This document shows, in pieces, positions 1 to 11,306 of a stretch of 64,000 nt of DNA. The position numbers were made by a program, and so were the translations under genes. The DNA comes from Lysobacter luteus (lineage in GTDB: Bacteria; Pseudomonadota; Gammaproteobacteria; Xanthomonadales; Xanthomonadaceae). Each line of letters starts with the position of its first letter. Position 1 is the first letter of the stretch. Under the pieces are notes generated by a model. That model was given only the letters and a program-made list of their open reading frames with translations, had not been told where the DNA came from and ran no database searches. The stretch lies in the NCBI RefSeq assembly GCF_907164845.1, contig NZ_OU015430.1, positions 982,001 through 1,046,000 on the forward strand. Reading direction: 5' to 3'.

Positions 1-843
<843 letters not shown>

Positions 844-929
844 GTGTTCCGCTTTCCCGGTACTGAACACGTTTGATCCATCCCGTTCTTTGACCCACCC
901 AGTTTTTCGACCCAACCAGGGGATCACCG

Positions 930-1433
930 ATGAAGACCACCACCCGCCTTTTGCTGCTTGCCCTCCTGTCGCTGCCCGTGCTGGCCGCCTGCCAGAAGGA
1001 CGAGGCTTCCACCGAGACCGTCGCCGAGGCCAAGCCGGCCGTCGAGCGCCCGGCCGACAACAATGACGAGCAGGCGTGGGGCGTCTACCTGTCCGACGTC
1101 GTCACCCGCAACATGGGCGACATCAACAACAACCCGTACCTGTACTACCTGCCGTCGTCGGAGTCCGAAGGCTTCGAGGGCGCCCGCGAGCGCCTGGCCG
1201 AGGACATCGAGATCGCGATGCAACGCGGCATCGTCGAGGGCAACCTGGTCGCGTTCGGTTCGCCGGAGTCGGCGATGATGGCCGACATCGTGGTCGGCGC
1301 ATTCGGCAAGGTGGACCCGGGTTCGATGAAGGGCGTCAAGCTGCTCTTCATCGGTGATGCCGCCGACAACGACCGGGTGCGCGCCGCGGTCGAGCCGGCC
1401 GGCGTGAACTACCAGTTCGTCGAGGCCAAGTGA
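930..1433 (+). CDS. Small lipoprotein of unknown function
   Basis: A 167-residue protein with a clear lipoprotein signal: basic start (MKTTTR), hydrophobic stretch to residue 18 and lipobox LAAC with Cys21 as the lipidation site. After the cysteine comes a flexible acidic/Ala-rich linker (about residues 22-48), then a folded part containing DIVVGAFGKVDPG and VKLLFIGD, which looks like one alpha/beta unit. Asp after Cys is absent at +2 (Gln22), so outer-membrane sorting by Lol is expected. I do not recognise a named family; genes like this accompany coaD and the ferredoxin in related genomes, as far as I recall. Function unknown. Confidence 0.85.
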   Translation: MKTTTRLLLLALLSLPVLAACQKDEASTETVAEAKPAVERPADNNDEQAWGVYLSDVVTRNMGDINNNPYLYYLPSSESEGFEGARERLAEDIEIAMQRGIVEGNLVAFGSPESAMMADIVVGAFGKVDPGSMKGVKLLFIGDAADNDRVRAAVEPAGVNYQFVEAK

Positions 1434-1439
1434 TGCACG

Positions 1440-1471
1440 GGTCCGCGCCTGCCACCCGGTGGGCGCGGACC
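1440..1471 (+). terminator. hairpin between lipoprotein gene and ferredoxin gene
   Basis: A perfect 10-base stem (GGTCCGCGCC at 1440-1449, GGCGCGGACC at 1462-1471) with a 12-base loop starts 7 bases after the lipoprotein stop. No U-run follows, so it is at best a weak terminator, an mRNA 3'-end stabiliser or a processing site within the operon. Confidence 0.4.
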
Positions 1472-1490
1472 TGCTGCCGCCTCGTCCCCC

Positions 1491-1742
1491 ATGTCCCTCA
1501 AGATCAACGAGCTCTGCGTCAATTGCGACGTCTGTGAACCGGCCTGTCCGAACCAGGCGATCACGCAGGGCGAAACCATCTACGTGATCGACCCGGCCCG
1601 GTGCACCGAATGCGTCGGGCATTTCGACGAGCCACAATGCGTGGTCGTCTGTCCTGTCGAGTGCATCGACCCCGACCCGGACATCCCAGAATCGCACGAG
1701 CAACTGCTGGCCAAGCTGCTTCGCCTGCAACAGGGCCCGTGA
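1491..1742 (+). CDS. yfhL: YfhL-type 2[4Fe-4S] ferredoxin
   Basis: An 83-residue electron carrier. Cluster ligands are visible as C9-x2-C12-x2-C15-x3-C19 and C38-x2-C41-x8-C50-x3-C54, with a further Cys58 closing the first site. The 8-residue insertion between the second and third cysteines of cluster II, plus the C-terminal acidic helix, mark the Alvin/YfhL group rather than clostridial ferredoxins. Such ferredoxins have very low-potential clusters; the physiological partner here cannot be read from the sequence. The gene lies 57 bases after the lipoprotein stop and 16 bases before ggt, so the three may be co-transcribed. Confidence 0.93.
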   Translation: MSLKINELCVNCDVCEPACPNQAITQGETIYVIDPARCTECVGHFDEPQCVVVCPVECIDPDPDIPESHEQLLAKLLRLQQGP

Positions 1743-1758
1743 CAACCAGGAGCGAGCG

Positions 1759-3495
1759 ATGCACAAGGCACTGCGACCGGTACTGACCGCCGGCTTCCTC
1801 GTCGGCCTGCTGGCCGGATGCGCGGCCACCGCGCCGGCACGCGCCGAAGCGCCGACTGCTGTCGCGCCCACGCCTCCGGGCGCCGCGATCGCCAGCGCCC
1901 ATTCGCTCGCCACCGAAGCCGGCATGGAGATGATCCGCGCGGGCGGCAACGCCTTCGATGCGGCGGTGGCGGTGTCGTCCACGCTGTCGGTGGTCGAGCC
2001 GATCAGCTCCGGGCTGGGCGGCGGTGGATTCTTCCTGCTGCACGATGCCGCCAGCGGGCGCGACGTGTTCGTCGATGCACGCGAGACCGCGCCGGCGTCT
2101 GCAACGCCGGCGGCCTTCCTGGACGAGGACGGCGAGCTGGACCGCGACCGCGCCACCAACGGTCCGTGGTCGGCCGGCATCCCCGGCCTGCCGGCGGCAC
2201 TGGTGCACGTTGCGCGCGAGTACGGCGAGCTGCCGCTGTCTACCACCCTTGCGCCGGCAATCCGGATCGCGCGCGAGGGCTTTCCGGTCTACGAGCGGCT
2301 CGAGCGCGGCTATGCGCGCCGCAGCCAGGTGATGGAGCGCTACCGCGGCACGCGCGAGGTGTTCCTGGCCGATGGCGACCCGCCGCAGGTGGGCGAGGTG
2401 CTGCGCCAGCCGGACCTGGCCCGTACGCTCGAGCTGATCGCGCGGGACGGGGCCGACGGGTTCTACCGGGGCGAGGTCGGCCAGGCGTTGCTCGCCTCGG
2501 TGGCCGAGGAGGGTGGCCGCTGGACCGCCGGGGAACTGGCCGGTTACGAGGTCCGCGAGCGCGAGCCGATCGAGTTCGAGTACCGCGGCTGGCACGTGGT
2601 CACCGCGCCGCCGCCGTCATCGGGTGGGGTCGCGCTGGCGCAGATGCTGCAGATCCTGGGCGGCTGGGACCTGGCCGCGATGGAGGAGCCCGACCGCATC
2701 CACCTGGTCGTCGAAGCAATGCGCCGCGCCTACCGCGACCGGACGATCTACCTGGGCGACCCGGACTTCGTCGAAATGCCGCTGGCGCTGTTGACCGACC
2801 CGGCCTATGCCGCCGGCCTGCGCGCCACCATCCACCCCGACCGGGCCACCCCAAGCGACCTGCTGTCCGGCCAGCCGGTGCCGCTCGAGGACGACGAGAC
2901 CACCCACTTCTCAATCATCGACGGCGACGGCAACCGGGTGTCGGCGACCCAGACCGTCAACCTGCTGTACGGCTCAGGCCTGGTTGCACCGGGGACCGGC
3001 GTGCTGCTCAACAACGAGATGGACGATTTCGCGCTCAAGCCCGGCACGCCCAATGCGTTCGGTGTGATGGGGTTCGAGGCGAACGCGGTGGAGCCGGGCA
3101 AGCGCATGTTGAGCTCGATGACGCCGAGCATCATCGAGTCCGACGACAAGGTCGCGATCCTCGGCGCGCCGGGCGGCAGCCGGATCATCACCGAGGTGCT
3201 GGTCGGGATCCTCGGCTACGACGCGGGGCTGGATGCGCAACAGGTCGCGGCGCTGCCGCGCTACCACCACCAGTGGATGCCGGACGTGGTCTCGGCCGAG
3301 CCCGATGCGCTGTCGCCCGGTACGGTCAAGGCGCTCGAGGCGATGGGGCATACCGTCAACGCGGGCGAGGACACCTGGGGCAACCTGCAGACCGTTGCCT
3401 GGGACAAGCGCACCGGTGAGCTGAGCGGTGGTACCGATCCGCGCAACCCGGTCGGCAAGGCCGAGGTGTTGCCGGAGCCCGCCACCTCGCCCTGA
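1759..3495 (+). CDS. ggt: Gamma-glutamyltransferase (glutathione hydrolase precursor)
   Basis: An N-terminal nucleophile hydrolase that cleaves the gamma-glutamyl bond of glutathione in the periplasm and transfers it to water or amino acids. The 578-residue proenzyme has a signal with a lipobox-like LAGC (Cys21), so it may be membrane anchored rather than free. The autoprocessing site is the TTHFS motif at residues 381-385; Thr381 would become the N-terminal nucleophile of the small subunit. The substrate-binding DARETAP region (Arg108), the LSSMTPS segment and the GAPGGSRI oxyanion segment are all present. A good ribosome site (CAGGAGCG) precedes the ATG. Both subunits look intact. Confidence 0.95.
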   Translation: MHKALRPVLTAGFLVGLLAGCAATAPARAEAPTAVAPTPPGAAIASAHSLATEAGMEMIRAGGNAFDAAVAVSSTLSVVEPISSGLGGGGFFLLHDAASGRDVFVDARETAPASATPAAFLDEDGELDRDRATNGPWSAGIPGLPAALVHVAREYGELPLSTTLAPAIRIAREGFPVYERLERGYARRSQVMERYRGTREVFLADGDPPQVGEVLRQPDLARTLELIARDGADGFYRGEVGQALLASVAEEGGRWTAGELAGYEVREREPIEFEYRGWHVVTAPPPSSGGVALAQMLQILGGWDLAAMEEPDRIHLVVEAMRRAYRDRTIYLGDPDFVEMPLALLTDPAYAAGLRATIHPDRATPSDLLSGQPVPLEDDETTHFSIIDGDGNRVSATQTVNLLYGSGLVAPGTGVLLNNEMDDFALKPGTPNAFGVMGFEANAVEPGKRMLSSMTPSIIESDDKVAILGAPGGSRIITEVLVGILGYDAGLDAQQVAALPRYHHQWMPDVVSAEPDALSPGTVKALEAMGHTVNAGEDTWGNLQTVAWDKRTGELSGGTDPRNPVGKAEVLPEPATSP

Positions 3496-3579
3496 GGCGA
3501 TCTTCCGGTTTCATTGGCTGGCCCGATCGCCGATCATGCAGGGGTTGCAGCAGCGGCTGCGGGTCAACGGGAGTCGGCG

Positions 3580-4470
3580 ATGAAACTCTGGTCGCTCATG
3601 GGCAACAGCCAGAAGCTGGACGGCGGTGCGATGTTCGGCAATGCGCCGCGCGCGATGTGGAGCCGGTGGGCAGCACCCGACGATGCCAACCGCATCGCGC
3701 TGGCCTGCCGGGCGTTGCTGGCCACGCCGCTCGCCGGCAGGACGGTGCTGTTCGAAGCGGGCATCGGTGCATTCTTCGAGCCAAAACTGCGCGAGCGGTA
3801 TGGCGTCGTCGAGGACCGCCACGTGCTGCTCGAATCGCTGGCCGACGCCGGTTTCGCGCCCGAGGACATCGACGTGGTCGTGCTGTCGCACCTGCACTTC
3901 GACCATGCCGGCGGGCTGCTCGCGCCATACCGGGAAGGCGAGCCGCCGCGGCTGGTGTTTCCGAACGCCAGCTACTTGGTCGGGCGTGAGCACTGGCAAC
4001 GGGCGGTCGCGCCGCACGCGCGCGACCGCGCCAGCTTCATCCCCGAGCTGCCGGGGTTGCTGGAGGCCACCGGCCGGCTCGAACTGGTCGACGACGAGTA
4101 CTCCGGAACGCTCGGCCAGACCGTGCGTTTCCACTTCAGCGACGGCCATACGCCGGGCCTGATGCTGGCGGAGATCGTCGGGCCGGAGCGGGTCGACGGA
4201 CAGGCCCATGGCGGCGTGGTGTTCTGCGCGGACCTGATCCCGGGCCGCCCGTGGGTACACGTGCCGATCACGATGGGCTACGACCGCAACGCCGAGCTGC
4301 TGATCGACGAGAAACAGGCGTTCCTGGCCGACAAGCTCGCCCGAAATGTCCATCTGTTCTTCACCCATGACCCGGAGTGCGCGCTGGCCGGCGTGACCCG
4401 TGACGAACGTGGGCGGTATGCCACCGAGCATGAAGTCACGGAGCTGCGGGCGAGGTCGCTGGCTGCATGA
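3580..4470 (+). CDS. Metallo-beta-lactamase-fold hydrolase
   Basis: A 296-residue protein with the two-metal ligand motif HLHFDH (His104, His106, Asp108, His109), a GHTPG-type motif (SDGHTPG) and a later Asp in the FCADLIPG segment. No signal peptide, so cytoplasmic. The start at [10 protein letters not shown] is preferred over an upstream in-frame ATG at 3514, because the N-terminus [17 protein letters not shown] matches the usual beginning of this subfamily. The dinuclear pattern fits lactonase-, phosphodiesterase- or glyoxalase-like enzymes; the substrate cannot be predicted. It overlaps the next gene by ATGA. Confidence 0.88.
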   Translation: MKLWSLMGNSQKLDGGAMFGNAPRAMWSRWAAPDDANRIALACRALLATPLAGRTVLFEAGIGAFFEPKLRERYGVVEDRHVLLESLADAGFAPEDIDVVVLSHLHFDHAGGLLAPYREGEPPRLVFPNASYLVGREHWQRAVAPHARDRASFIPELPGLLEATGRLELVDDEYSGTLGQTVRFHFSDGHTPGLMLAEIVGPERVDGQAHGGVVFCADLIPGRPWVHVPITMGYDRNAELLIDEKQAFLADKLARNVHLFFTHDPECALAGVTRDERGRYATEHEVTELRARSLAA

Positions 4471-5204
4471 AGCGGATCGCGGTGGTCACGGCGGGCATGC
4501 TCGCGGCGTGGCTGCTGGCGTCGGGTGCGGGTTCCGCGCAGGTGCCCGGCACTGCCGCGCCCGAGGGCGTGCTGTCCCCCGGCGGCGAACTGGTGGACCG
4601 CGAGTTCGGTGTCGGCACGCATCGCTTCGGGCTCGATCGTCGGGTCGAGATGTACCAGTGGCTGCGTACCGGCCATGACCGCTACGAGCAGGCCTGGAAA
4701 GCGGCCCTGGTCGACTCGTCGGACTTCGCCCCCGGCCACGAGAACCCGCCGTCGATCCCGCTGGAAAGCCGGCGCGTGTGGACGCAGGAGGCGACCTTGG
4801 ACGGCAGGCCGATCGACGTGACCGTGTTGAAGGTGCTGGGCCGCTGGCAGGACTTCCGGCCGAACTTCTCGCGCCTGCCGGGGAATCTGTCCGCCACGTT
4901 CCAGCCCGATGGGGACGGCCTGACCAGTTCGGAGAACCCGCTTGATCCGCAGGTCGGCGACCTGCGGGTGACCTGGCGCGAACTGGCGCTGCCGCCGCTG
5001 GCCGGACGGGTGAAGCTCGTCGACGGGGTATGGCAGCTGGCCCCGCGCGCGACGCCTAGCTCGGCCTCGCCAGTGTCGGCGGGTACCGCGCTGCCGATCG
5101 CGCCGGTCCCGAGCGATGACGAGCGACCCCTGTGGCCGTGGGTGCTGGGTGGCGTTGCGGTGTTGCTCGCGGTGACCGGCTGGCTGACTCGCCGACGGCG
5201 GTAG
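4467..5204 (+). CDS. TMEM43-like membrane protein
   Basis: A 245-residue protein with an N-terminal hydrophobic segment (about 4-24, signal-like, ending ASGAGSAQ), a soluble domain and one C-terminal transmembrane helix (about 222-240) followed by a basic tail RRRR. The soluble part carries landmarks of the TMEM43/DUF1625 family: RVEMYQW, the DSSDF...GHENP stretch, and GDLRVTW. Most bacterial TMEM43 proteins are longer and have several C-terminal helices, so this is a short version. Its function in bacteria is unknown. Start overlaps the hydrolase stop (ATGA), suggesting that the two act together. Confidence 0.75.
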   Translation: MKRIAVVTAGMLAAWLLASGAGSAQVPGTAAPEGVLSPGGELVDREFGVGTHRFGLDRRVEMYQWLRTGHDRYEQAWKAALVDSSDFAPGHENPPSIPLESRRVWTQEATLDGRPIDVTVLKVLGRWQDFRPNFSRLPGNLSATFQPDGDGLTSSENPLDPQVGDLRVTWRELALPPLAGRVKLVDGVWQLAPRATPSSASPVSAGTALPIAPVPSDDERPLWPWVLGGVAVLLAVTGWLTRRRR

Positions 5205-5216
5205 ACGCACGCGGGA

Positions 5217-5239
5217 CCGCCGGGACCCAGGCCCGGCGG
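5217..5239. terminator. hairpin between convergent TMEM43-like and catalase genes
   Basis: A perfect 8-base stem (CCGCCGGG / CCCGGCGG) with a 7-base loop lies between two convergent stops (5204 and 5252). No U-run on either strand; placement alone suggests a shared transcript end. Confidence 0.4.
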
Positions 5240-5251
5240 CGGCGCCTGGCT

Positions 5252-6751
5252 TCAGCCTTCGCCCATGCCCTCGGCTGGCATCGGCGCGCTCCCTTTGCGC
5301 ACCTTGTCCTCGATCCGCTGGCCGACCCCGGGGTCGATGTTCTTCCAGTATTCGAATGCGCGCTCCAGTACCGGACTGCGCACGCCACCCAGCAGGCTGC
5401 CGGACACCTGGTCCACCAGCGCGTCGCGGTCCGCATCGCCGAACACCTCGCGCACCAGCGTGCCGGGCTGGCCGAAGTCGTCGTCCTCCGCGTGCAGGGT
5501 GTATGCGCTGCGCACCATCTCGCCGTCGGCCTCCCAGCCGTCCGCCACCGCACCCGTTTGATCGGCCCACGGTCGGCCACCGCTGTTGGTGGCGTGCACC
5601 GGCGCGTTGCCACTGTGGTGGTAGGCCATCTGGCCGTCGAACATGTAGGTGTTGACCGGGCACTTGGGCTGGTTGACCGGTAACTGGTGGAAGTTGGTGC
5701 CGATCCGGTTGCGCTGTGCGTCGGCGTAGGCGAATGCCCGGCCCAGCAGCATCTTGTCAGGCGACAGGCCGATGCCCGGCACCGTGTTGCCGGGCGAGAA
5801 CGCAGCTTGCTCGATCTGGGCGAAGAAGTTTTCAGGGTTGCGGTTGAGCGTCATCCGGCCGACCGGGATCAGCGGGTAGTCCGCGTGCGGCCAGACCTTG
5901 GTCAGGTCGAACGGGTTGAAGCGGTACGCCTTCGCGTCCGCGTACGGCATCACCTGCACCGACAGCTTCCAGCTCGGGTGGTCGCCACGTGCGATCGCGT
6001 TGAACAGGTCACCGCGGTGGAAGTCGGCATCCCGACCGGCCATCTCGGCGGCTTCGGCATTGCTGAAGAACGCCATGCCCTGCTCGGTATGGAAGTGGTA
6101 CTTGACCCAGAACCTCTCACCGGCGGCGTTGATCCACATGTAGGTGTGCGAGCCATAGCCGTTCATATGGCGCCAGGTGCGCGGCAGCCCGCGGATGCCC
6201 ATGAGGTAGGTGACCTGGTGCGCGGTCTCCGGATTGTTCGTCCAGAAGTCCCACTGCATGTGGTTGTCGCGCAGGCCGGAGTCGGGCAGTCGCTTCTGGC
6301 TGCGGATGAAGTGCGGGAACTTCATCGGGTCGCGCACGAAGAAGACCGGGGTGTTGTTGCCGACCAGGTCGTAATTGCCCTCGTCGGTATAGAACTTCAG
6401 CGAGAACCCGCGGACGTCGCGCCAGGTGTCCGGGCTGCCCTGTTCGCCGGCGACGGTGGAGAAGCGCGCCAGCATCCCGGTCTTCGCGCCCGGCTGGAAC
6501 AGCGCCGCCTTGGTGTACCTCGACACATCGGCAGTAGTCTCGAACACGCCGAAGGCACCGGCGCCCTTCGCGTGCGGCTGGCGCTCGGGCACCTTCTCGC
6601 GGTTGAAGTGCGCCATCTGCTCGAGGAAGTGCACGTCGTGCAGCAGGATGGGGCCGTCGGGTCCGATGGTCAGCGAGTTACGATCGCTCGCCGCCGGGGC
6701 GCCGCTGCCGGTGGTTGAACCTGTGGGCCGCTTGGGGTCGTCACTGCTCAT
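5252..6751 (-). CDS. katA: Monofunctional haem catalase (small-subunit type)
   Basis: Dismutates hydrogen peroxide to water and oxygen in the cytoplasm. The 499-residue length fits the small-subunit clade. Catalytic residues are all visible: His60 in [10 protein letters not shown], the [11 protein letters not shown] motif with the active-site Asn (about 132-133), and the haem-ligand Tyr342 in [13 protein letters not shown] polar, Ser/Gly/Pro-rich leader of about 24 residues precedes the catalase core; it is not a signal peptide. The ATG has an AGGAG ribosome site 6 bases upstream. The gene appears monocistronic, and an inverted repeat in its promoter region may bind a peroxide regulator. The exact paralogue name (katA/katB) is my assumption. 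Confidence 0.95.
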   Translation of the reverse strand: MSSDDPKRPTGSTTGSGAPAASDRNSLTIGPDGPILLHDVHFLEQMAHFNREKVPERQPHAKGAGAFGVFETTADVSRYTKAALFQPGAKTGMLARFSTVAGEQGSPDTWRDVRGFSLKFYTDEGNYDLVGNNTPVFFVRDPMKFPHFIRSQKRLPDSGLRDNHMQWDFWTNNPETAHQVTYLMGIRGLPRTWRHMNGYGSHTYMWINAAGERFWVKYHFHTEQGMAFFSNAEAAEMAGRDADFHRGDLFNAIARGDHPSWKLSVQVMPYADAKAYRFNPFDLTKVWPHADYPLIPVGRMTLNRNPENFFAQIEQAAFSPGNTVPGIGLSPDKMLLGRAFAYADAQRNRIGTNFHQLPVNQPKCPVNTYMFDGQMAYHHSGNAPVHATNSGGRPWADQTGAVADGWEADGEMVRSAYTLHAEDDDFGQPGTLVREVFGDADRDALVDQVSGSLLGGVRSPVLERAFEYWKNIDPGVGQRIEDKVRKGSAPMPAEGMGEG

Positions 6752-6805
6752 CGGAGGCTCCTGGTTGCGGTGCGGGGGATCGCACCGGCCCCAGATTGGC
6801 CCGTT

Positions 6806-6847
6806 CTATCGAAGACTTCCATTCGATCTGATGGATTGGATCGATAG
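6806..6847 (-). promoter_or_regulatory. inverted repeat in the catalase promoter region
   Basis: CTATCGA (6806-6812) and its complement TCGATAG (6841-6847) flank a 28-base interior that also contains related ATTCGAT and ATGGAT elements at roughly one-helical-turn spacing. It sits 55-96 bases upstream of the catalase start. The arrangement is compatible with a multi-site LysR-type (OxyR-like) operator but does not match the enteric OxyR consensus exactly. Confidence 0.35.
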
Positions 6848-6872
6848 GCGCCGCCTGTCCGACCCCCACCAT

Positions 6873-6904
6873 GAAAAAAGCCGGGACACTGCCCGGCCTT
6901 TTTC
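6873..6904 (-). terminator. Rho-independent terminator of the aminotransferase gene
   Basis: A-run, stem GCCGGG/CCCGGC with a 6-base loop, then T-run. On the minus strand the GC stem is followed by TTTTTT, 22 bases after the aminotransferase stop; the flanking A/T runs make it potentially bidirectional. It also insulates the catalase promoter from upstream transcription. Confidence 0.85.
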
Positions 6905-6925
6905 CTGTCGCATAGCTCTGTCCGG

Positions 6926-8452
6926 TCAGGCGGCTGCGGCCTGGCTGGCGCGCGGGCCTTCCTTCAGGGCCCGGCCCACCATCCCGACCAGGAGGTCCAG
7001 CTCTTCGCTGGTCATGGTAAAGGTCGGGGTGAAACGCAGCGAGTTGGTGCCGCCGTGGATCACGCCGATGCCGTGCTCGCGCAGCCACTCCTCGGTCGAT
7101 CCCGCCCCGTAGCACTTGAATTCCGACGACAGCTCGCACGAGAACAGCAGCCCGGTGCCCTGGACCTTGGTGATCAGGCCGCCGAGCTCGCCCTTGAGCT
7201 TCTCGAGCTTCTCGATCGCTTCCGCGCCGCGCGCGCGGATGTTCTCCCGCACGTCCGGGGTCACCATCGACAGCACCGCGCATGCGGTGTCGAGCGCGCG
7301 CGGGTTGGTGGTCATGGTGTTGCCGTACAGACCCTTGCGGTAGGTCTTGGACGCGCGCTCGCCGACGGCAAGCACCGACAGCGGATACTGGCCGGCGTTG
7401 AGTGCCTTGGAGTAGGTCTCCATGTCCGGCGCCTCGGCGTTCTCGAAGCCGGGGTAGTCGATGATCGACAGCACGCCGTTGGCGCGCAGACCGGCCTGGA
7501 TCGAGTCGACCAGCAGCAGCGAGCCGTGGTCCTTGGTCAGCTTGCGGGCCGCGTTGTAGAACTCGACCGGGACGCTGCGGCCCGGGTCGCCTTCGCCCAT
7601 CACCGGCTCCAGGAACATCGCCTCGATGAACCAGCCGTTCGCGTCGGCATCGGCAAAGACCTTGCGCAGTGCATCGATGTCATACGGCTCGATCGCGATC
7701 ACGCTGTCTTCGCCGCGGTAGCTGGCCAGGTGCTGCAGGTAGGTCTTGCGGGTGGAGTCGGAGTACAGCGCCGGACGGTCGGTACGGCCGTGGAAACCGC
7801 CCTTGACCACCACCCGCTTGATGCTGCGACCGGCGTGGCGGCCGCCTTCGTCGGTCATGGTCTTGGCGTTGGTGTCGGCGATGCGTGCGGCAAGAGTGAC
7901 CGACTCCGAGCCCGAGTTGAGGCACAGGAAGTGGCTGTACGGGCAGTCCCGGCCGATCCCGATCGCCTCGCGCAGCATCCGCGCGAACCTCATCTGCGAG
8001 ACGCTCGGGGTCATGATGTTGGCCATCGCCTGCGGCCGCGCCATCGCCTCGATCACCTGCGCCGGCGCATGGCCGAATCCGAGCATCCCGTAGCCACCGG
8101 AGTCGTGCAGCACGGCGCCCTTCAACGTCACGATCCACGGGCCGCGGGCGGCGAGGGCGACGTACGGGTTAACCGCATCGTCCTGGTAGAAGTTGACGTA
8201 GGCGGCCTGGATGGCCTCGGCCTGCGCGCGCTCGTCGAGATCCAGCAGGTCGGCAACATCCGGGCCCAGGTCACCGGCCTTGATCCGTCCGTACTCGGCG
8301 ACGGCGGCATCGACCGCTTCGGCCAGTTCGGCATTCCCGGAAAAGCGGGCGAGGGTGGCGTCGTCTAGGCCGACCGTACGGCGTTCGCCGGCGTGGGCGC
8401 GCAGGGGCGCGAGCTTGGCCGCGAAGGCGTTGTCGTGGGCAGTGCTGGACAT
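6926..8452 (-). CDS. Class III PLP-dependent aminotransferase
   Basis: A 508-residue fold-type I enzyme. Recognisable parts are the GYGMLGFGH segment, the NSGSESV phosphate-cup motif, the GGFHGRT region, LVDSIQAGLR with the cofactor-nitrogen Asp, and the likely Schiff-base Lys349 in YSKALNAGQYP. Lys349 is followed by ALNAGQYP instead of the usual GLGGGxP, and the Asp is followed by SIQAGLR instead of EVQTGxGR, so it is a divergent subgroup; the amino donor cannot be assigned. There is an extra N-terminal domain of about 100 residues. The start at 8452 is chosen because AAGGAGG lies 9 bases upstream; a longer frame to 8485 would bury this ribosome site. Confidence 0.88.
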   Translation of the reverse strand: MSSTAHDNAFAAKLAPLRAHAGERRTVGLDDATLARFSGNAELAEAVDAAVAEYGRIKAGDLGPDVADLLDLDERAQAEAIQAAYVNFYQDDAVNPYVALAARGPWIVTLKGAVLHDSGGYGMLGFGHAPAQVIEAMARPQAMANIMTPSVSQMRFARMLREAIGIGRDCPYSHFLCLNSGSESVTLAARIADTNAKTMTDEGGRHAGRSIKRVVVKGGFHGRTDRPALYSDSTRKTYLQHLASYRGEDSVIAIEPYDIDALRKVFADADANGWFIEAMFLEPVMGEGDPGRSVPVEFYNAARKLTKDHGSLLLVDSIQAGLRANGVLSIIDYPGFENAEAPDMETYSKALNAGQYPLSVLAVGERASKTYRKGLYGNTMTTNPRALDTACAVLSMVTPDVRENIRARGAEAIEKLEKLKGELGGLITKVQGTGLLFSCELSSEFKCYGAGSTEEWLREHGIGVIHGGTNSLRFTPTFTMTSEELDLLVGMVGRALKEGPRASQAAAA

Positions 8453-8555
8453 CGGGTGGGGCCTCCTTGTTCGGAAACGCCGCAAACAAAAATGCGCGGC
8501 AACAGCCCGCGAAAAATCCTGCGATCCAGCGTTTCCTGTTTCTAATCAATCAGTT

Positions 8556-8572
8556 GCGTGATTCTATCACGC
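8556..8572. promoter_or_regulatory. 17-base palindrome, candidate operator
   Basis: GCGTGAT-TCT-ATCACGC is a perfect 7+3+7 inverted repeat, the only AT-containing palindrome of this quality in the divergent gap between the aminotransferase (-) and queA (+). It lies 104 bases from the aminotransferase start and 92 from queA. The shape suits a dimeric regulator site (GntR- or Lrp-like); no regulator gene is adjacent. Confidence 0.45.
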
Positions 8573-8663
8573 GGCCAATGCCGGGATAACCCCCGGCGCC
8601 CGTACACTGTGCCGTTCCGTCGCGCCAGCGCCGACGTGTATCGACCCAGCAAGAAGCCCCACC

Positions 8664-10831
<2,168 letters not shown>

Positions 10832-10875
10832 GCGGCCGCGCCAGCGCCGGCAAAGGGGCCGGACGCGCCCCGTGG

Positions 10876-10881
10876 CATAAT
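10876..10881 (+). promoter_or_regulatory. candidate -10 element upstream of yajC
   Basis: CATAAT stands out in a GC-rich gap, 34 bases upstream of the yajC ATG. No convincing -35 was found. It could give yajC-secD-secF transcription independent of queA-tgt. Confidence 0.3.
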
Positions 10882-10914
10882 CCCCGGCTATTTTCAGCCC
10901 CTCCGGAAACCGAC

Positions 10915-11250
10915 ATGAACCTGCTCGACCTCCTGATTGCCCCCGCCCATGCGCAGACCGCGGCCCAGCCGGGCGGCTTCGGCATGTCGCTGCTGTTCCC
11001 GATCCTGCTGATCGGCGTGATGTACTTCCTGATGATCCGCCCGCAGATGAAGCGCGCCAAGGAGCACAAGGCCATGCTCGAGAAGCTGTCGCGCGGCGAC
11101 GAAGTGCTGACCAACGGCGGCATCGCCGGCACCGTGGTCGACCTGGGCGACAACTTCCTCACGGTAGAGATCGCCGACAACGTGCGCATCCGCGTGCAAA
11201 AGGGCGCGATCGGCAACGTCCTGCCCAAGGGCACCTTGAAGTCGGCCTGA
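10915..11250 (+). CDS. yajC: Sec translocase accessory protein YajC
   Basis: A 111-residue single-span inner-membrane protein that forms a complex with SecD and SecF. After a short leader (MNLLDLLIAPAHAQ) there is one transmembrane helix (about 24-42, MSLLFPILLIGVMYFL), the MIRPQMKRAKEH amphipathic stretch that defines the family, and a small cytoplasmic domain with GDEVLTNGGIAGTV. It is 56 bases upstream of secD and the three genes form the conserved Sec accessory operon. Confidence 0.95.
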   Translation: MNLLDLLIAPAHAQTAAQPGGFGMSLLFPILLIGVMYFLMIRPQMKRAKEHKAMLEKLSRGDEVLTNGGIAGTVVDLGDNFLTVEIADNVRIRVQKGAIGNVLPKGTLKSA

Positions 11251-11306
11251 GCCGTCTCCAAACCATTTGACGCACGGCGGCCGGGGAGCTGCCGCAGGGG
11301 CAATCG

